Notes: generated by a model from the sequence alone, not told the origin. 7,635 nucleotides of DNA from Clostridia bacterium (GCA_017464985.1 JAFTXL010000198.1:1-7635); one strand, 5' to 3'; numbered from the stretch's first letter, positions 1 to 6,848 are shown. Program-made: numbers and translations.

Positions 1-283
1 CATAGTAACCTACCGTTCTGATTGTATCTGCAACGCTCTCTCCTTTTGCTGCAGAACTGCTGTTTGCTTCCGAAAATCCGATTACATTTCCGCCGAGCTC
101 GTACATTGCCGCTTCAAAGCTGAGCCTTGTTCTTGTGGAGGGTTCAAAAAACAGCGACGCAAGCTTCTTTCCTCTGCACTTCTCAGAGTATTTGCCGGGG
201 TTTGCAATGATATCCTGCGCAACCGTTATAAGTTCTTCTATTTCGTCTGTTGTTAAATCCAATATATCAATAAGACTTCTCAT
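1..283 (-). CDS. pyrB: Aspartate carbamoyltransferase catalytic chain, 5' part only (first 94 codons)
   Basis: PyrB makes N-carbamoyl-L-aspartate from carbamoyl phosphate and aspartate, the committed step of cytoplasmic pyrimidine synthesis. Only the N-terminal carbamoyl-phosphate domain is present; the reading frame is open at the left window edge. Visible family motifs are the phosphate-binding S-T-R-T at residues 49-52, within [13 protein letters not shown], and the mobile-loop segment SSSAAKGES at 75-83, with the conserved loop lysine at 80. The start is ATG at 283-281, preceded by GGAG at a suitable distance, and the protein begins [10 protein letters not shown]. It is the last operon gene seen here and is separated from pyrE by 81 nt that contain a strong hairpin. 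Whether a regulatory chain gene pyrI or carAB follows cannot be seen. Assignment to the ATCase catalytic chain rather than ornithine carbamoyltransferase rests on the KGES loop and the operon context. Confidence 0.95.
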   Translation of the reverse strand, partial: MRSLIDILDLTTDEIEELITVAQDIIANPGKYSEKCRGKKLASLFFEPSTRTRLSFEAAMYELGGNVIGFSEANSSSAAKGESVADTIRTVGYY

Positions 284-295
284 AAAAACTCCATT

Positions 296-309
296 CCGCA
301 CGCCGCACG
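296..309. repeat. Tandem 7-bp direct repeat just upstream of pyrB
   Basis: CCGCACG occurs twice in direct succession on the plus strand. The core CCGCAC occurs a third time at 329-334, inside the arm of the adjacent hairpin. In the pyr transcript these read as GTGCGG, so the hairpin's 5' arm (CCGCAC in RNA) could pair with any of three partners, the nearest lying a few bases before the pyrB GGAG. The repeat itself is seen directly; any alternative RNA pairing is inference. Confidence 0.5.
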
Positions 310-322
310 CGCGCAAATATCA

Positions 323-351
323 CGCAGTCCGCACCGAAGGTGCGGACTGCG
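323..351 (-). repeat. Perfect GC-rich hairpin between pyrE and pyrB
   Basis: Arms 323-335 and 339-351 pair perfectly over 13 bp around a 3-nt loop (TTC in the transcript). The hairpin begins 14 nt after the pyrE stop and ends about 40 nt before the pyrB start. No run of T follows on the minus strand (the next bases are TGATATTTGCG), so it does not look like a full intrinsic terminator. It could set the 3' end or stability of the upstream mRNA, give partial polarity before pyrB, or be a copy of a genome-wide intergenic palindrome. The structure is certain at the DNA level; its role is unknown. Confidence 0.8.
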
Positions 352-364
352 GTCAGTTTACCCT

Positions 365-1009
365 TTACGCCTTTATCCAGCTTTCGTCTGACGGATTGTT
401 TCTGAAAGCAATGAGGCGCGCGATATCTTCGGTTTTGATGTATCCGATTTCAGCTGCAACTTCTGCAATTACATCAAAGTTTGTAAGGCTTATATTTTTA
501 ACATCTGCCGCAGCAAGACGGTCTAAACCTTTCTGCATTCCGTATGTGAATATGCTCACAATACCGAGAACTTCCGCGCCAGCTTCACGAAGTACATTTA
601 CAACCTCGATAACACTTCCGCCTGTAGAAATAAGGTCTTCTACAACAACAACTTTCTGACCTTTTTCAAGTCTGCCCTCAATCTGATTTCCGCGTCCGTG
701 GTCTTTAGCTCCTGAACGCACGTAACCCATAGGAAGTCCCATGATGTGACCTGTGATAGCGGCATGTGCAATACCTGCTGTACTTGTTCCCATAAGAACT
801 TCAACATCAGGGTAATTTGCTTTGATTGTCTCTGCCAAAGCGTTTTCCACATCATTTCTTACAGCAGGAGCTGTAAGTGTAAGTCTGTTGTCGCAGTAAA
901 CGGGGCTCTTTATACCGCTTGCCCATGTGAAAGGCTCGTCCGGTCTGAAAAATACCGCCTTAATTTCCAATAAATCTTTTGCTATAAGTTTCTGTGTTTC
1001 TGTAGCCAT
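365..1009 (-). CDS. pyrE: Orotate phosphoribosyltransferase
   Basis: PyrE transfers the phosphoribosyl group of PRPP to orotate, giving orotidine 5'-monophosphate (OMP), the fifth step of UMP synthesis in the cytoplasm. The 214-residue protein is of normal family length. The PRPP-binding motif [13 protein letters not shown] lies at residues 120-132. The N-terminal substrate region [17 protein letters not shown] starts at 20, and the catalytic flexible loop [17 protein letters not shown] is at 97-112. The ATG at 1009-1007 is preceded by GAGGAG with about 8 nt spacing, which supports this start. The 103-nt gap from pyrF is wider than the gaps earlier in the operon, but I see no convincing promoter there. 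Its product is used by PyrF, encoded just upstream. Confidence 0.97.
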   Translation of the reverse strand: MATETQKLIAKDLLEIKAVFFRPDEPFTWASGIKSPVYCDNRLTLTAPAVRNDVENALAETIKANYPDVEVLMGTSTAGIAHAAITGHIMGLPMGYVRSGAKDHGRGNQIEGRLEKGQKVVVVEDLISTGGSVIEVVNVLREAGAEVLGIVSIFTYGMQKGLDRLAAADVKNISLTNFDVIAEVAAEIGYIKTEDIARLIAFRNNPSDESWIKA

Positions 1010-1112
1010 TTTTATATCTCCTCATCATATATTATTTTAAATTTAACAAGCTGACGCTTTTTAACAACCACCGTCAATATTTGCCGTCAGCCGGCTTGCG
1101 AAAACATTCTGA

Positions 1113-1811
1113 TTAATCGACAAACTCTCTTACGCATCTGCGGTATGCTTCAACGGGATTTTCTGCCTTTGTAACAGGTCTTCCGACAACAATATAGTCA
1201 GAACCGTTGAGTTTTGCCTGCGCGGGAGTCATTACACGCTTCTGATCACCGACTTCGCCGTCCGCAAATCTAACACCGGGAGTTACAGTGATGAAATTCT
1301 GTCCGCAGCACTCTTTAACCTTTGCGGCTTCAAGAGGCGAACAAACAATTCCGTCAAGTCCTGCTTTTCTCGCATTGTCAGCATAGTGCATTACAACCTT
1401 GTCAATCGGCTCATTTATAAGCAAATCCTGTGTCATTTGCTCCTGTGATGTAGAAGTAAGCTGCGTTACGGCAATAAGCAGCGGACGTGTTCCGTCAGGA
1501 CGTGTAAGACCTTTGAGAGCTGCCTCCATCATTGTAATTGTTCCTGCTGCGTGAAGATTTGTCATATCAACATCGAGCGAAGAAAGTACAGCCATACTTT
1601 TCATAACAGTATTCGGGATGTCATGAAGCTTCAAATCAAGGAATATCTTATGTCCGCGTCTTTTAATTTCTTTTACAATCTCCGGACCTGCTCCGTAAAA
1701 AAGCTCCATACCGATTTTCACATAAGGTTTCTCCTCTGTGAACAAATCAAGAAAATCTAAAACCTCTTGCTTGCTGCTGAAATCACATGCGATAATTACA
1801 TCTTTACCCAT
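1113..1811 (-). CDS. pyrF: Orotidine 5'-phosphate decarboxylase
   Basis: PyrF removes CO2 from OMP to yield UMP, the last de novo step. The 232-residue protein matches the usual length of the short bacterial single-domain TIM-barrel form. It shows the catalytic signature D-L-K-L-H-D-I-P-N-T at residues 59-68, with the charged network Asp59/Lys61/Asp64. The early barrel residues Asp10 and Lys32 (in YVKIGMELF) are present, and the phosphate-binding segments are TPGVR (177-181) and GRPVT (210-214). The start ATG shares one base with the pyrD stop (TAATG), and its GGAGG site at 1825-1821 lies inside the pyrD coding end, so translation is likely coupled to pyrD. No unusual features are seen. Confidence 0.97.
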   Translation of the reverse strand: MGKDVIIACDFSSKQEVLDFLDLFTEEKPYVKIGMELFYGAGPEIVKEIKRRGHKIFLDLKLHDIPNTVMKSMAVLSSLDVDMTNLHAAGTITMMEAALKGLTRPDGTRPLLIAVTQLTSTSQEQMTQDLLINEPIDKVVMHYADNARKAGLDGIVCSPLEAAKVKECCGQNFITVTPGVRFADGEVGDQKRVMTPAQAKLNGSDYIVVGRPVTKAENPVEAYRRCVREFVD

Positions 1812-2722
1812 TAGTGTGCTCCTCCTATTATATCATTTAAACTTTTTATACCGTATTTATCCATAACGCGCGGCAAATCCTCAATAATGTCTCTGCACGC
1901 GTAAGGATTTACAAGATTTGCGGCGCCTACCTGTACTCCGGTCGCTCCAGCAAGCATAATCTCGATAACATCCTCCGCAGTTGTTACGCCGCCCATTCCT
2001 ATTATAGGAATTTTTACAGCTTCGTAAACCTGATAAACCATTCTGACAGCTACAGGGAATATTGCAGATCCCGAAAAACCACCCATTTTATTTGCTATTA
2101 CTGGCTTTTTGGTTTTAAGGTTGATTCTCATTCCGAGAAGAGTATTTATAAGGCTGATACCGTCCGCACCTGCCGCTTCGCAAGCCTTTGCAATCTCGGT
2201 TATATCAGTCACATTAGGACTGAGTTTTATATACACAGGCTTTTTTGTCACTTTCTTTACTGCTTTTGTGACCTCTGCCGCTGCATCAGGGCTTGTTCCG
2301 AAGCTCATGCCGCCGTTGTGTACATTAGGACAGCTTACATTTACTTCAATAATTCCGACCTGTTCCTCCGCGTCAATACGCTCACAGCAGTAAGCATATT
2401 CATCAACAGAAAATCCGCTTATATTTGCTATAACTTTTTTATTAAAACATCTTGCAAGCTTGGGAAGCTCCGTATCAATTACTCTGTCAATACCGGTATT
2501 CTGCAAACCGACAGAATTTATCATACCCGCGCTGCATTCAGCGATTCTCGGCAGCGCATTTCCGAACCTTGCTTCTTTTGTCGTTCCTTTAAACGAAAAG
2601 GAGCCCAATACATTGATATCGTAAAGCTCTGCAAACTCATATCCGAAACCGAAAGTTCCGCTTGCAGGAATTATGGGATTATCAAGTTCTAAACCGCTTA
2701 AATTTACTTGTGTATTTACCAT
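1811..2722 (-). CDS. pyrD: Dihydroorotate dehydrogenase, class 1B catalytic subunit
   Basis: PyrD oxidises dihydroorotate to orotate with FMN in the cytoplasm. The class 1B enzyme works with PyrK, which passes electrons to NAD. The TIM-barrel protein is 303 residues, the normal length. Motifs include [13 protein letters not shown] near residue 15, FKGTT at 44-48, and [11 protein letters not shown] with the catalytic cysteine at 131 (class 1 enzymes use Cys, class 2 Ser). Lys166 lies in YIKLSPN, and the FMN-phosphate segments are NKMGGFSG and PIIGMGGV. The frame is open upstream to an ATG at 2761, but the ATG at 2722 is preferred because AAAGGAGG lies 7 nt before it and [16 protein letters not shown] matches the family N terminus. 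It overlaps the pyrK stop by 7 nt (ATGGTAA). The adjacent pyrK confirms the 1B class. Confidence 0.97.
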   Translation of the reverse strand: MVNTQVNLSGLELDNPIIPASGTFGFGYEFAELYDINVLGSFSFKGTTKEARFGNALPRIAECSAGMINSVGLQNTGIDRVIDTELPKLARCFNKKVIANISGFSVDEYAYCCERIDAEEQVGIIEVNVSCPNVHNGGMSFGTSPDAAAEVTKAVKKVTKKPVYIKLSPNVTDITEIAKACEAAGADGISLINTLLGMRINLKTKKPVIANKMGGFSGSAIFPVAVRMVYQVYEAVKIPIIGMGGVTTAEDVIEIMLAGATGVQVGAANLVNPYACRDIIEDLPRVMDKYGIKSLNDIIGGAH

Positions 2723-3453
2723 ATTATTTCCTCCTTTACGAGTACAGGGCCGTCCTTGCATATACGTTTATTTCCGTATTTTGTTTTGCAGCTGCATCCC
2801 ATGCACGCTCCGAAACCGCATCCCATGCGTTCTTCAAAACTGAGTTCTCCCGAGGTTTCTGTCGCGTCATATACCGCTTTGAGCATCGGAAGAGGACCGC
2901 AAGTATAGAAATATGTGTAATCCTTATCAAGAAGCTTCATCGCATCGGTAACAAAACCTTTCACGCCGATGCTTCCGTCAGCAGTTGCAATCAAAGTTTT
3001 TACACCGAGTGCTTTAAACTCTTCTTCGTAAAAAACATCTCCTGCTGTGTTAAAGCCGAGAATAACAGTCGGCTTTTTTCCCTCCGCAACAAGCTGCTTT
3101 GCTAAGCCGTACATAGGAGGAGTTCCTACGCCTCCGCCGATAAGCAGCGGAGCCTGTCCGCCTTTTGAAGTATCAAACCCGTTTCCGAGGCCCACCAAAA
3201 CATCAAGTACCGCGCCCTCTGTAAGCTTGCTCATCTGCTCTGTGCCTTTGCCTACAACTTTATAAATAATAGTAATGCTATCCTTGCTGTAATCACATAT
3301 TGATATCGGGCGTCTTAAATACAAACCGTCAAGTTTTATATTTATAAACTGACCGGGAGCAGTTACAGCACTTGTGTCGCCCATGAGAATCATTTTATAT
3401 ACATCATTTGCGATTTTATAATTTTCTCTAACATTATAAAAACCCTGTGTCAT
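2716..3453 (-). CDS. pyrK: Dihydroorotate dehydrogenase electron transfer subunit
   Basis: PyrK is the FAD and [2Fe-2S] subunit of the class 1B dihydroorotate dehydrogenase heterotetramer. It moves electrons from the PyrD FMN to NAD+. The 245-residue protein shows the FAD-binding segment [10 protein letters not shown] at about 46-55 and GKGT at 69-71. The nucleotide-binding segment [12 protein letters not shown] is at 103-114 and the CGPLPM motif at 185-190. The iron-sulfur ligands have spacing C212-x4-C217-x2-C220-x11-C232; Cys222 is an extra cysteine nearby. The family is related to ferredoxin-NADP reductases, but the C-terminal cysteine cluster and the overlap with pyrD make PyrK clear. 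The ATG at 3453 has GGAGG 8 nt upstream. The gap from pyrC is only 30 nt, consistent with one transcript. Confidence 0.97.
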   Translation of the reverse strand: MTQGFYNVRENYKIANDVYKMILMGDTSAVTAPGQFINIKLDGLYLRRPISICDYSKDSITIIYKVVGKGTEQMSKLTEGAVLDVLVGLGNGFDTSKGGQAPLLIGGGVGTPPMYGLAKQLVAEGKKPTVILGFNTAGDVFYEEEFKALGVKTLIATADGSIGVKGFVTDAMKLLDKDYTYFYTCGPLPMLKAVYDATETSGELSFEERMGCGFGACMGCSCKTKYGNKRICKDGPVLVKEEIIW

Positions 3454-3483
3454 TGATTTTTCCTCCGTTAATATTTTTCTTAA

Positions 3484-4797
3484 TTATCCGCGGACTCTGC
3501 TTTCACACTCATCATCCTGCCATGCAATTTTTCCGCCGCATACGGTAAGCAGACATTTTCCTTTCACTTTTTCGCCGGTAAACGGAGTGCTTTTTCCTTT
3601 TGATAAAAATTCCTCTGGATTTACCGCATATTCCGCATTAAGGTCAAACACCGTGAAGTCGGCAGATTTGCCTTTTTCTATTGGGACACCGATGCCGAAT
3701 CTTTTACAGGAATTAACATTTAACAGCTCGATCAGCTTTTCCAATGTAATAATTCTCTCTTTGACAAGCTTTGTATAAAGTACGGAAAACGCAGTTTCAA
3801 TGCCGCTTATTCCCATAAGACTGTTTTCAAGCCCCTTGCTCTTTTCCTCAGCTGAATGAGGCGCATGGTCTGTAGCTATCATATCAATAGTGCCGTCTTT
3901 TATTCCCTCTATAAGAGCAAGTCTGTCCGCTTCGCTCCTGATAGGAGGATTCATTTTAAACCTGCCCTCCTCCTGAAGCTGCATGTCATTAAACACAAGA
4001 TAGTGCGGTCCCGTCTCACATGTGATATCAACGCCACGCGCTTTTGCCTCTCTTATAATATCAACACTTTCTTTTGCTGAGATGTGGCATACATGGTATC
4101 CGCAACCTGTTTCCTCCGCAAGCGCAACATCTCTTTTTATCTGTCCCCATTCACTTTCTGAACATATTCCTCTATGACCGTGAAGCTTTGCGTACTCGCC
4201 GTCATGAATATACCCTTTGTGCAAAAGTGTTTCATCTTCACAGTGTGCGGCAATTATTTTATCATTTTCCTTTACCTTTTTCATCGCCGCTCTCATCATA
4301 TCTTCTGACTGAACTCCTTTTCCGTCATCAGAAAAAGCAATTGCTTCCTTTGAGAGAGCATCAATATCGGCAAGAACCTTTCCCTGTTCTTTTTCCGTGA
4401 TTGAGGCATATGGATAAACGTTTATAACAGCGTCTTTTTCTATTATCTGCTTCTGTATTTTTATATTTTCAACACTGTCAGGCACAGGATTTAAATTCGG
4501 CATAGTGCACACACTCGTATAACCGCCCCTTGCCGCGGCACGGCTGCCTGTGTAGATGGTTTCTTTGTACGAAAAACCCGGCTCTCTGAAATGCACATGC
4601 ACATCAATAAAACCGGGGAATATATGGCAATTACTGAAATCATAAACAGTACAATCATCGGCAGTTTTTTCAGCCGAATCCGCTCCGTTATCCGACGAAA
4701 ACAATATGTCTGCAATAACACCATCACGAATAATCAAATCTGCCTTTTTAAAGCTGTTTTCCACAAAAACTTTTGCTCCGTTAAGACGGTAAAACAT
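3484..4797 (-). CDS. pyrC: Dihydroorotase (class I)
   Basis: PyrC reversibly cyclises N-carbamoyl-aspartate to dihydroorotate, the third pathway step, using zinc in a cytoplasmic amidohydrolase barrel. From the ATG at 4797 the protein is 437 residues, normal for class I. The metal and substrate motif DVHVHFREPG gives His67, His69 and Arg71. Further expected ligands are the Asp in FSDDGKGV (157/158), His185 in AHCED, His238 in CHIS and the catalytic Asp310 in ATDHAPH. The class I form has this aspartate in place of the carboxylated lysine of class II. An in-frame ATG at 4821 would add eight residues, but it precedes the GGAGG site (4814-4810) and falls very close to the predicted transcript start; MFYRLNGAKVF fits the family N terminus better. 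It is the promoter-proximal gene of the pyr operon. Confidence 0.96.
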   Translation of the reverse strand: MFYRLNGAKVFVENSFKKADLIIRDGVIADILFSSDNGADSAEKTADDCTVYDFSNCHIFPGFIDVHVHFREPGFSYKETIYTGSRAAARGGYTSVCTMPNLNPVPDSVENIKIQKQIIEKDAVINVYPYASITEKEQGKVLADIDALSKEAIAFSDDGKGVQSEDMMRAAMKKVKENDKIIAAHCEDETLLHKGYIHDGEYAKLHGHRGICSESEWGQIKRDVALAEETGCGYHVCHISAKESVDIIREAKARGVDITCETGPHYLVFNDMQLQEEGRFKMNPPIRSEADRLALIEGIKDGTIDMIATDHAPHSAEEKSKGLENSLMGISGIETAFSVLYTKLVKERIITLEKLIELLNVNSCKRFGIGVPIEKGKSADFTVFDLNAEYAVNPEEFLSKGKSTPFTGEKVKGKCLLTVCGGKIAWQDDECESRVRG

Positions 4798-4809
4798 AAT
4801 AAGACATAA

Positions 4810-4814
4810 CCTCC
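4810..4814 (-). promoter_or_regulatory. Ribosome binding site deciding the pyrC start
   Basis: The transcript reads GGAGG here, 12 nt before the chosen pyrC ATG at 4797, which is longer than usual. A second ATG at 4807 lies only 2 nt from GGAGG in another frame and opens an eight-codon ORF (ends TAA) that overlaps the pyrC start. The upstream in-frame ATG at 4821 cannot use this site because it precedes it. Direct sequence reading supports the geometry; the actual start is inferred. Confidence 0.65.
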
Positions 4815-4837
4815 ATGACATAGCTGCATTTAAAAAT

Positions 4838-4866
4838 ATTATATTATATTTAGCACTTTATGGCAA
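4838..4866 (-). promoter_or_regulatory. Sigma-A type promoter of the pyr operon
   Basis: On the minus strand TTGCCA (4866-4861) and TATAAT (4843-4838) are separated by exactly 17 nt, a near-consensus vegetative promoter. A second overlapping TATAAT sits 5 nt upstream (4848-4843) but lacks a correctly spaced -35. The expected transcript start is about 4831-4829, which gives a leader of roughly 35 nt to the pyrC ATG. A run of five T (4836-4832) lies between the -10 box and the likely start. The leader has no room for a PyrR-style antiterminator/terminator. It was identified by consensus match and spacing only. Confidence 0.75.
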
Positions 4867-4879
4867 GACTGCGAGTCAA

Positions 4880-4955
4880 TGACGCCAGGGCAAACGCATG
4901 AAAATTTTTGCAAAAAAGAGCTATTTGTGCGTTTGCCCTGGCAGCAACGGCGTCA
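4880..4955. repeat. Long inverted repeat just upstream of the pyr promoter
   Basis: Perfect 15-bp arms at 4884-4898 and 4928-4942 flank a 29-nt A/T-rich loop. An alternative outer pairing, TGACGCC (4880-4886) with GGCGTCA (4949-4955), can stack on 12 bp of the same stem if 9 nt (4940-4948) bulge out. The loop contains a 12-bp palindrome, TTTTTGCAAAAA. On the plus strand the outer stem is followed by GATTTTTCT, terminator-like in the direction away from pyrC; on the minus strand no T run follows. It ends about 14 bp before the -35 box, so it could also be a protein-binding site. The 4822-5094 stretch has no credible gene besides these elements. Confidence 0.7.
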
Positions 4956-5008
4956 GATTTTTCTATTTGCTCTGTTCAATACGCACACAGTGATAGATAA
5001 CTACGGTA

Positions 5009-5054
5009 AAACAGCGATTTTTGCGAGGGCCGAGCCTCGCAAAAATCGCTGTTT
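5009..5054. terminator. 20-bp perfect hairpin, candidate bidirectional terminator
   Basis: Arms 5009-5028 and 5035-5054 pair perfectly over 20 bp with a 6-nt loop (GCCGAG). The stem combines a G/C-rich top, an A/T-rich middle and A/T at the base. On the minus strand it ends in GTTTT and on the plus strand in GTTTCTTT, so both directions have short U-rich tails. It lies about 40 nt after the stop of the leftward putative lipoprotein gene and before the pyr promoter, the position expected for that gene's terminator. The U tract is short, so it could instead be a dispersed intergenic palindrome. Confidence 0.6.
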
Positions 5055-5059
5055 CTTTC

Positions 5060-5085
5060 AGAAGCGTTTCCCGGGAAAAGCTTCT
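5060..5085. repeat. 26-bp near-perfect palindrome after the lipoprotein gene
   Basis: The two 13-nt halves 5060-5072 and 5073-5085 are reverse complements except for one mismatch (5066/5079), centred on CCCGGG with no spacer. It begins about 10 nt after the stop codon of the leftward gene and sits only 5 nt from the next hairpin. A T run is absent on the minus strand side. It may help protect the mRNA 3' end or serve as a binding site; function is not evident. Confidence 0.6.
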
Positions 5086-5094
5086 ATACTAATA

Positions 5095-6486
5095 TTATTT
5101 ACTGCTCCGGCTCTTCTTTCGTTTTATAAAAAACGCCGCAGCCGCAGCAACAGCTAAAATAACAACTGCAGCAATTACAACGTAGATTACAGCACGCCCC
5201 ATATTACCTGAATCTTTTTCATAAGTAAATTCATACGCTATATGGGATATATAGTTGTCACTGTTAGTAACAGCGCGAACAGCAAAATAATATGATTCTC
5301 CCTCAGCCAGCATGCCTGCATAGTCGACATTCGCGTCCGCATAAAATTCTTTTACGATATCTCCGTCAATATCCGCGCGTTGCGCAGGATACCACACGGT
5401 TTCTTCCTCATAGACTTCTGCCGGTTTGTCAATTATGGCATATTCTAAAGTTTTCAATCCCTCATTACAAGATATAGAATGATCTTCAAACAAAAGAATT
5501 CCTTCATTACTAAATTCTTTATACCAATCTGAAGGCCATGACATCTCCACACCGTAAAACGGATCGTCTCCGCTGAGCCATACCCCTTCAAGATGCGGAA
5601 TTATCTGACCGTTTTTTTCTGTATAATATACTTCCTTTTCCGAAACCTTTGCAACAACACTGTAACTGATTTCTCCGTCTGAAGCTGAAGTGTTTGACTT
5701 GTACTGCAGACATCTGACTGTTATTTCTGCTGACAAATCCATTTCTTTAAAATTATTTTTTATCTTTTCCGCAATTACCTCCAGGGTACCTTTTTCAGTC
5801 ATGCATTCGCGTTCGGTCAGCTCCACATCGCACAACACTTCCGGATTTATCTCAATTGATATATCTTTTAAATAAAAATCTATTCCGTCATTATTGCACA
5901 AAAGAACCGTAAAACTTTCAATATATCCGCTGCTTCCGGCAATATCGTTAAAATTGCCGATTCCGAGAGAAACACTCTGCCATCCGTCAACGGCACCCAA
6001 TAATTCCGGGCAGTCATTTTTTGCATCATCAACCGCAACAGCTGAATTGCTCAATATACATATTTCACTACTCTTCGCGTCAGCAGAAGTCATATATGTC
6101 ATACTCATATCCGAAACCAGCTCAGCTCTGACCGGAACTTTAAGAGTAACTTTCATTCCGTAATAGATTTTCCCCGAATAGCAGATACGGTAAGCCGGCT
6201 CTCCGCAATATTCCGTATATCCGCAGCTTTCACATATGGTGCTATCCTCGATATCTTTATCTGTCGTCACGGCAGATACAACAATATCATCCGAGGTATC
6301 TACAAAAGGATATGTTATCACATCCGCATCAACAACTCCGGGCGCTCTGACAGTAACCGATTCCATTCCGTCAGCCAGGACAGGCTCGATATCGGATTCA
6401 ATATACTCGGCATCGCACGCAGAAAACGCGCATACCGTCACTGCGGCCAACACAAAAAGCAAAACTTTATATACTACTTTTTTCAT
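5095..6486 (-). CDS. Putative cysteine-rich surface lipoprotein with C-terminal membrane anchor
   Basis: I do not recognise a named family. The 463-residue product starts with a signal peptide: Lys2/Lys3, a hydrophobic stretch to about 20, then FSAC with Cys24 as the likely lipidated residue (Phe at -3 is less common than Leu). The mature part is acidic and has many cysteines, including C85-x2-C88-x5-C94-x7-C102 and others at 143, 159, 197, 219, 228, 259 and 340. Residues about 168-214 (GWQSVSLGIGNFN to FYLKDISIEI) resemble the end of a jelly-roll carbohydrate-binding-like domain. Residues about 340-425 (KTLEYAI to YYFAVRAVT) look like an Fn3/Ig-like strand pattern. A second hydrophobic helix at 432-454 is followed by a basic tail, KRKKSRSSK, placing the C terminus inside. 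The start overlaps the upstream stop (ATGA), and GAGGAA lies 11 nt before it. Real coding status is strong; fold suggestions are tentative. Confidence 0.85.
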   Translation of the reverse strand: MKKVVYKVLLFVLAAVTVCAFSACDAEYIESDIEPVLADGMESVTVRAPGVVDADVITYPFVDTSDDIVVSAVTTDKDIEDSTICESCGYTEYCGEPAYRICYSGKIYYGMKVTLKVPVRAELVSDMSMTYMTSADAKSSEICILSNSAVAVDDAKNDCPELLGAVDGWQSVSLGIGNFNDIAGSSGYIESFTVLLCNNDGIDFYLKDISIEINPEVLCDVELTERECMTEKGTLEVIAEKIKNNFKEMDLSAEITVRCLQYKSNTSASDGEISYSVVAKVSEKEVYYTEKNGQIIPHLEGVWLSGDDPFYGVEMSWPSDWYKEFSNEGILLFEDHSISCNEGLKTLEYAIIDKPAEVYEEETVWYPAQRADIDGDIVKEFYADANVDYAGMLAEGESYYFAVRAVTNSDNYISHIAYEFTYEKDSGNMGRAVIYVVIAAVVILAVAAAAAFFIKRKKSRSSK

Positions 6487-6848
6487 AATAACTTAAATTC
6501 CTCTATGCACTCAGGATATGCTTTTTTCACTGCTCTGCTGAACTGGATTTTCAAAATTCCGAAACTACAGAACCAGCCCAAAAGTAAAGCAGCCAGACAT
6601 ATGAAAGCAGTTGAACCTAAACTGTATATAAAAACTTCACTAAACCCCATTGAATCAAAACTTGTCCAACCAACTATAATCATAACCACAACCACAATAA
6701 TTATCGCTAATTTAAAAGATTTAATCTTTTTAGCTTTTAATACTTTCAGCGATTCATAAATTTCTTTTAACTGTTCTTCAGTATAATTTTTTGCTAAAAT
6801 ATTTCTCTTAATATCTTTGTTAAGAGTTGAATAATAAATCATTGCCAT
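6483..6848 (-). CDS. Small two-helix membrane protein of unknown function
   Basis: The 121-residue protein has a charged N-terminal half (residues 11-46, lysine-rich, probably helical), a hydrophobic helix at about 47-61, a short loop, and a second helix at about 72-97. It ends with a charged tail containing RAVKKAYPE. Lysines before the first helix and after the second suggest both ends are cytoplasmic. The frame is open to a TTG at 6866, but the ATG at 6848 is chosen because AAAGGG lies 9 nt upstream; an ATG at 6842 is possible but further from that site. Its stop overlaps the next gene's ATG (ATGA), so the pair is probably co-translated. No enzyme or binding motif was seen and no family is recognised. 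Confidence 0.75.
   Translation of the reverse strand: MAMIYYSTLNKDIKRNILAKNYTEEQLKEIYESLKVLKAKKIKSFKLAIIIVVVVMIIVGWTSFDSMGFSEVFIYSLGSTAFICLAALLLGWFCSFGILKIQFSRAVKKAYPECIEEFKLL

Noticed and set aside
135..659. Plus-strand open frame of 174 codons across pyrB/pyrE
   Set aside because: It lies opposite two strongly supported genes, crosses their intergenic hairpin, has no convincing ribosome site and its translation resembles no protein family.
1050..1091. 7-bp inverted repeat GCTGACG/CGTCAGC in the pyrF-pyrE gap
   Set aside because: The stem is short, the loop is 28 nt, and no T run follows on the minus strand. A TTGACG hexamer nearby has no -10 box at 17-18 nt, so I call neither a terminator nor a separate pyrE promoter.
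2109..3105. Plus-strand open frames opposite pyrD and pyrK
   Set aside because: They are antisense shadows of two genes with clear catalytic and cofactor motifs.
4874..4879. TTGACT as an alternative -35 for pyrC
   Set aside because: The nearest TATAAT is 25 nt away and the hexamer at 17 nt (GTGCTA) is poor; TTGCCA with 17-nt spacing to TATAAT fits far better.
4879..5157. Plus-strand open frame of 92 codons in the gene-free stretch
   Set aside because: It is made largely of the three inverted repeats and runs into the end of the opposite-strand lipoprotein gene. No good ribosome site or promoter is seen.
5350..5380. Dockerin/EF-hand-like D-x-D-G-D at residues 372-376 of the lipoprotein
   Set aside because: Only one short acidic loop is present, without the second half, the spacing or the terminal glutamate of a dockerin; an Fn3-like strand context explains it better.
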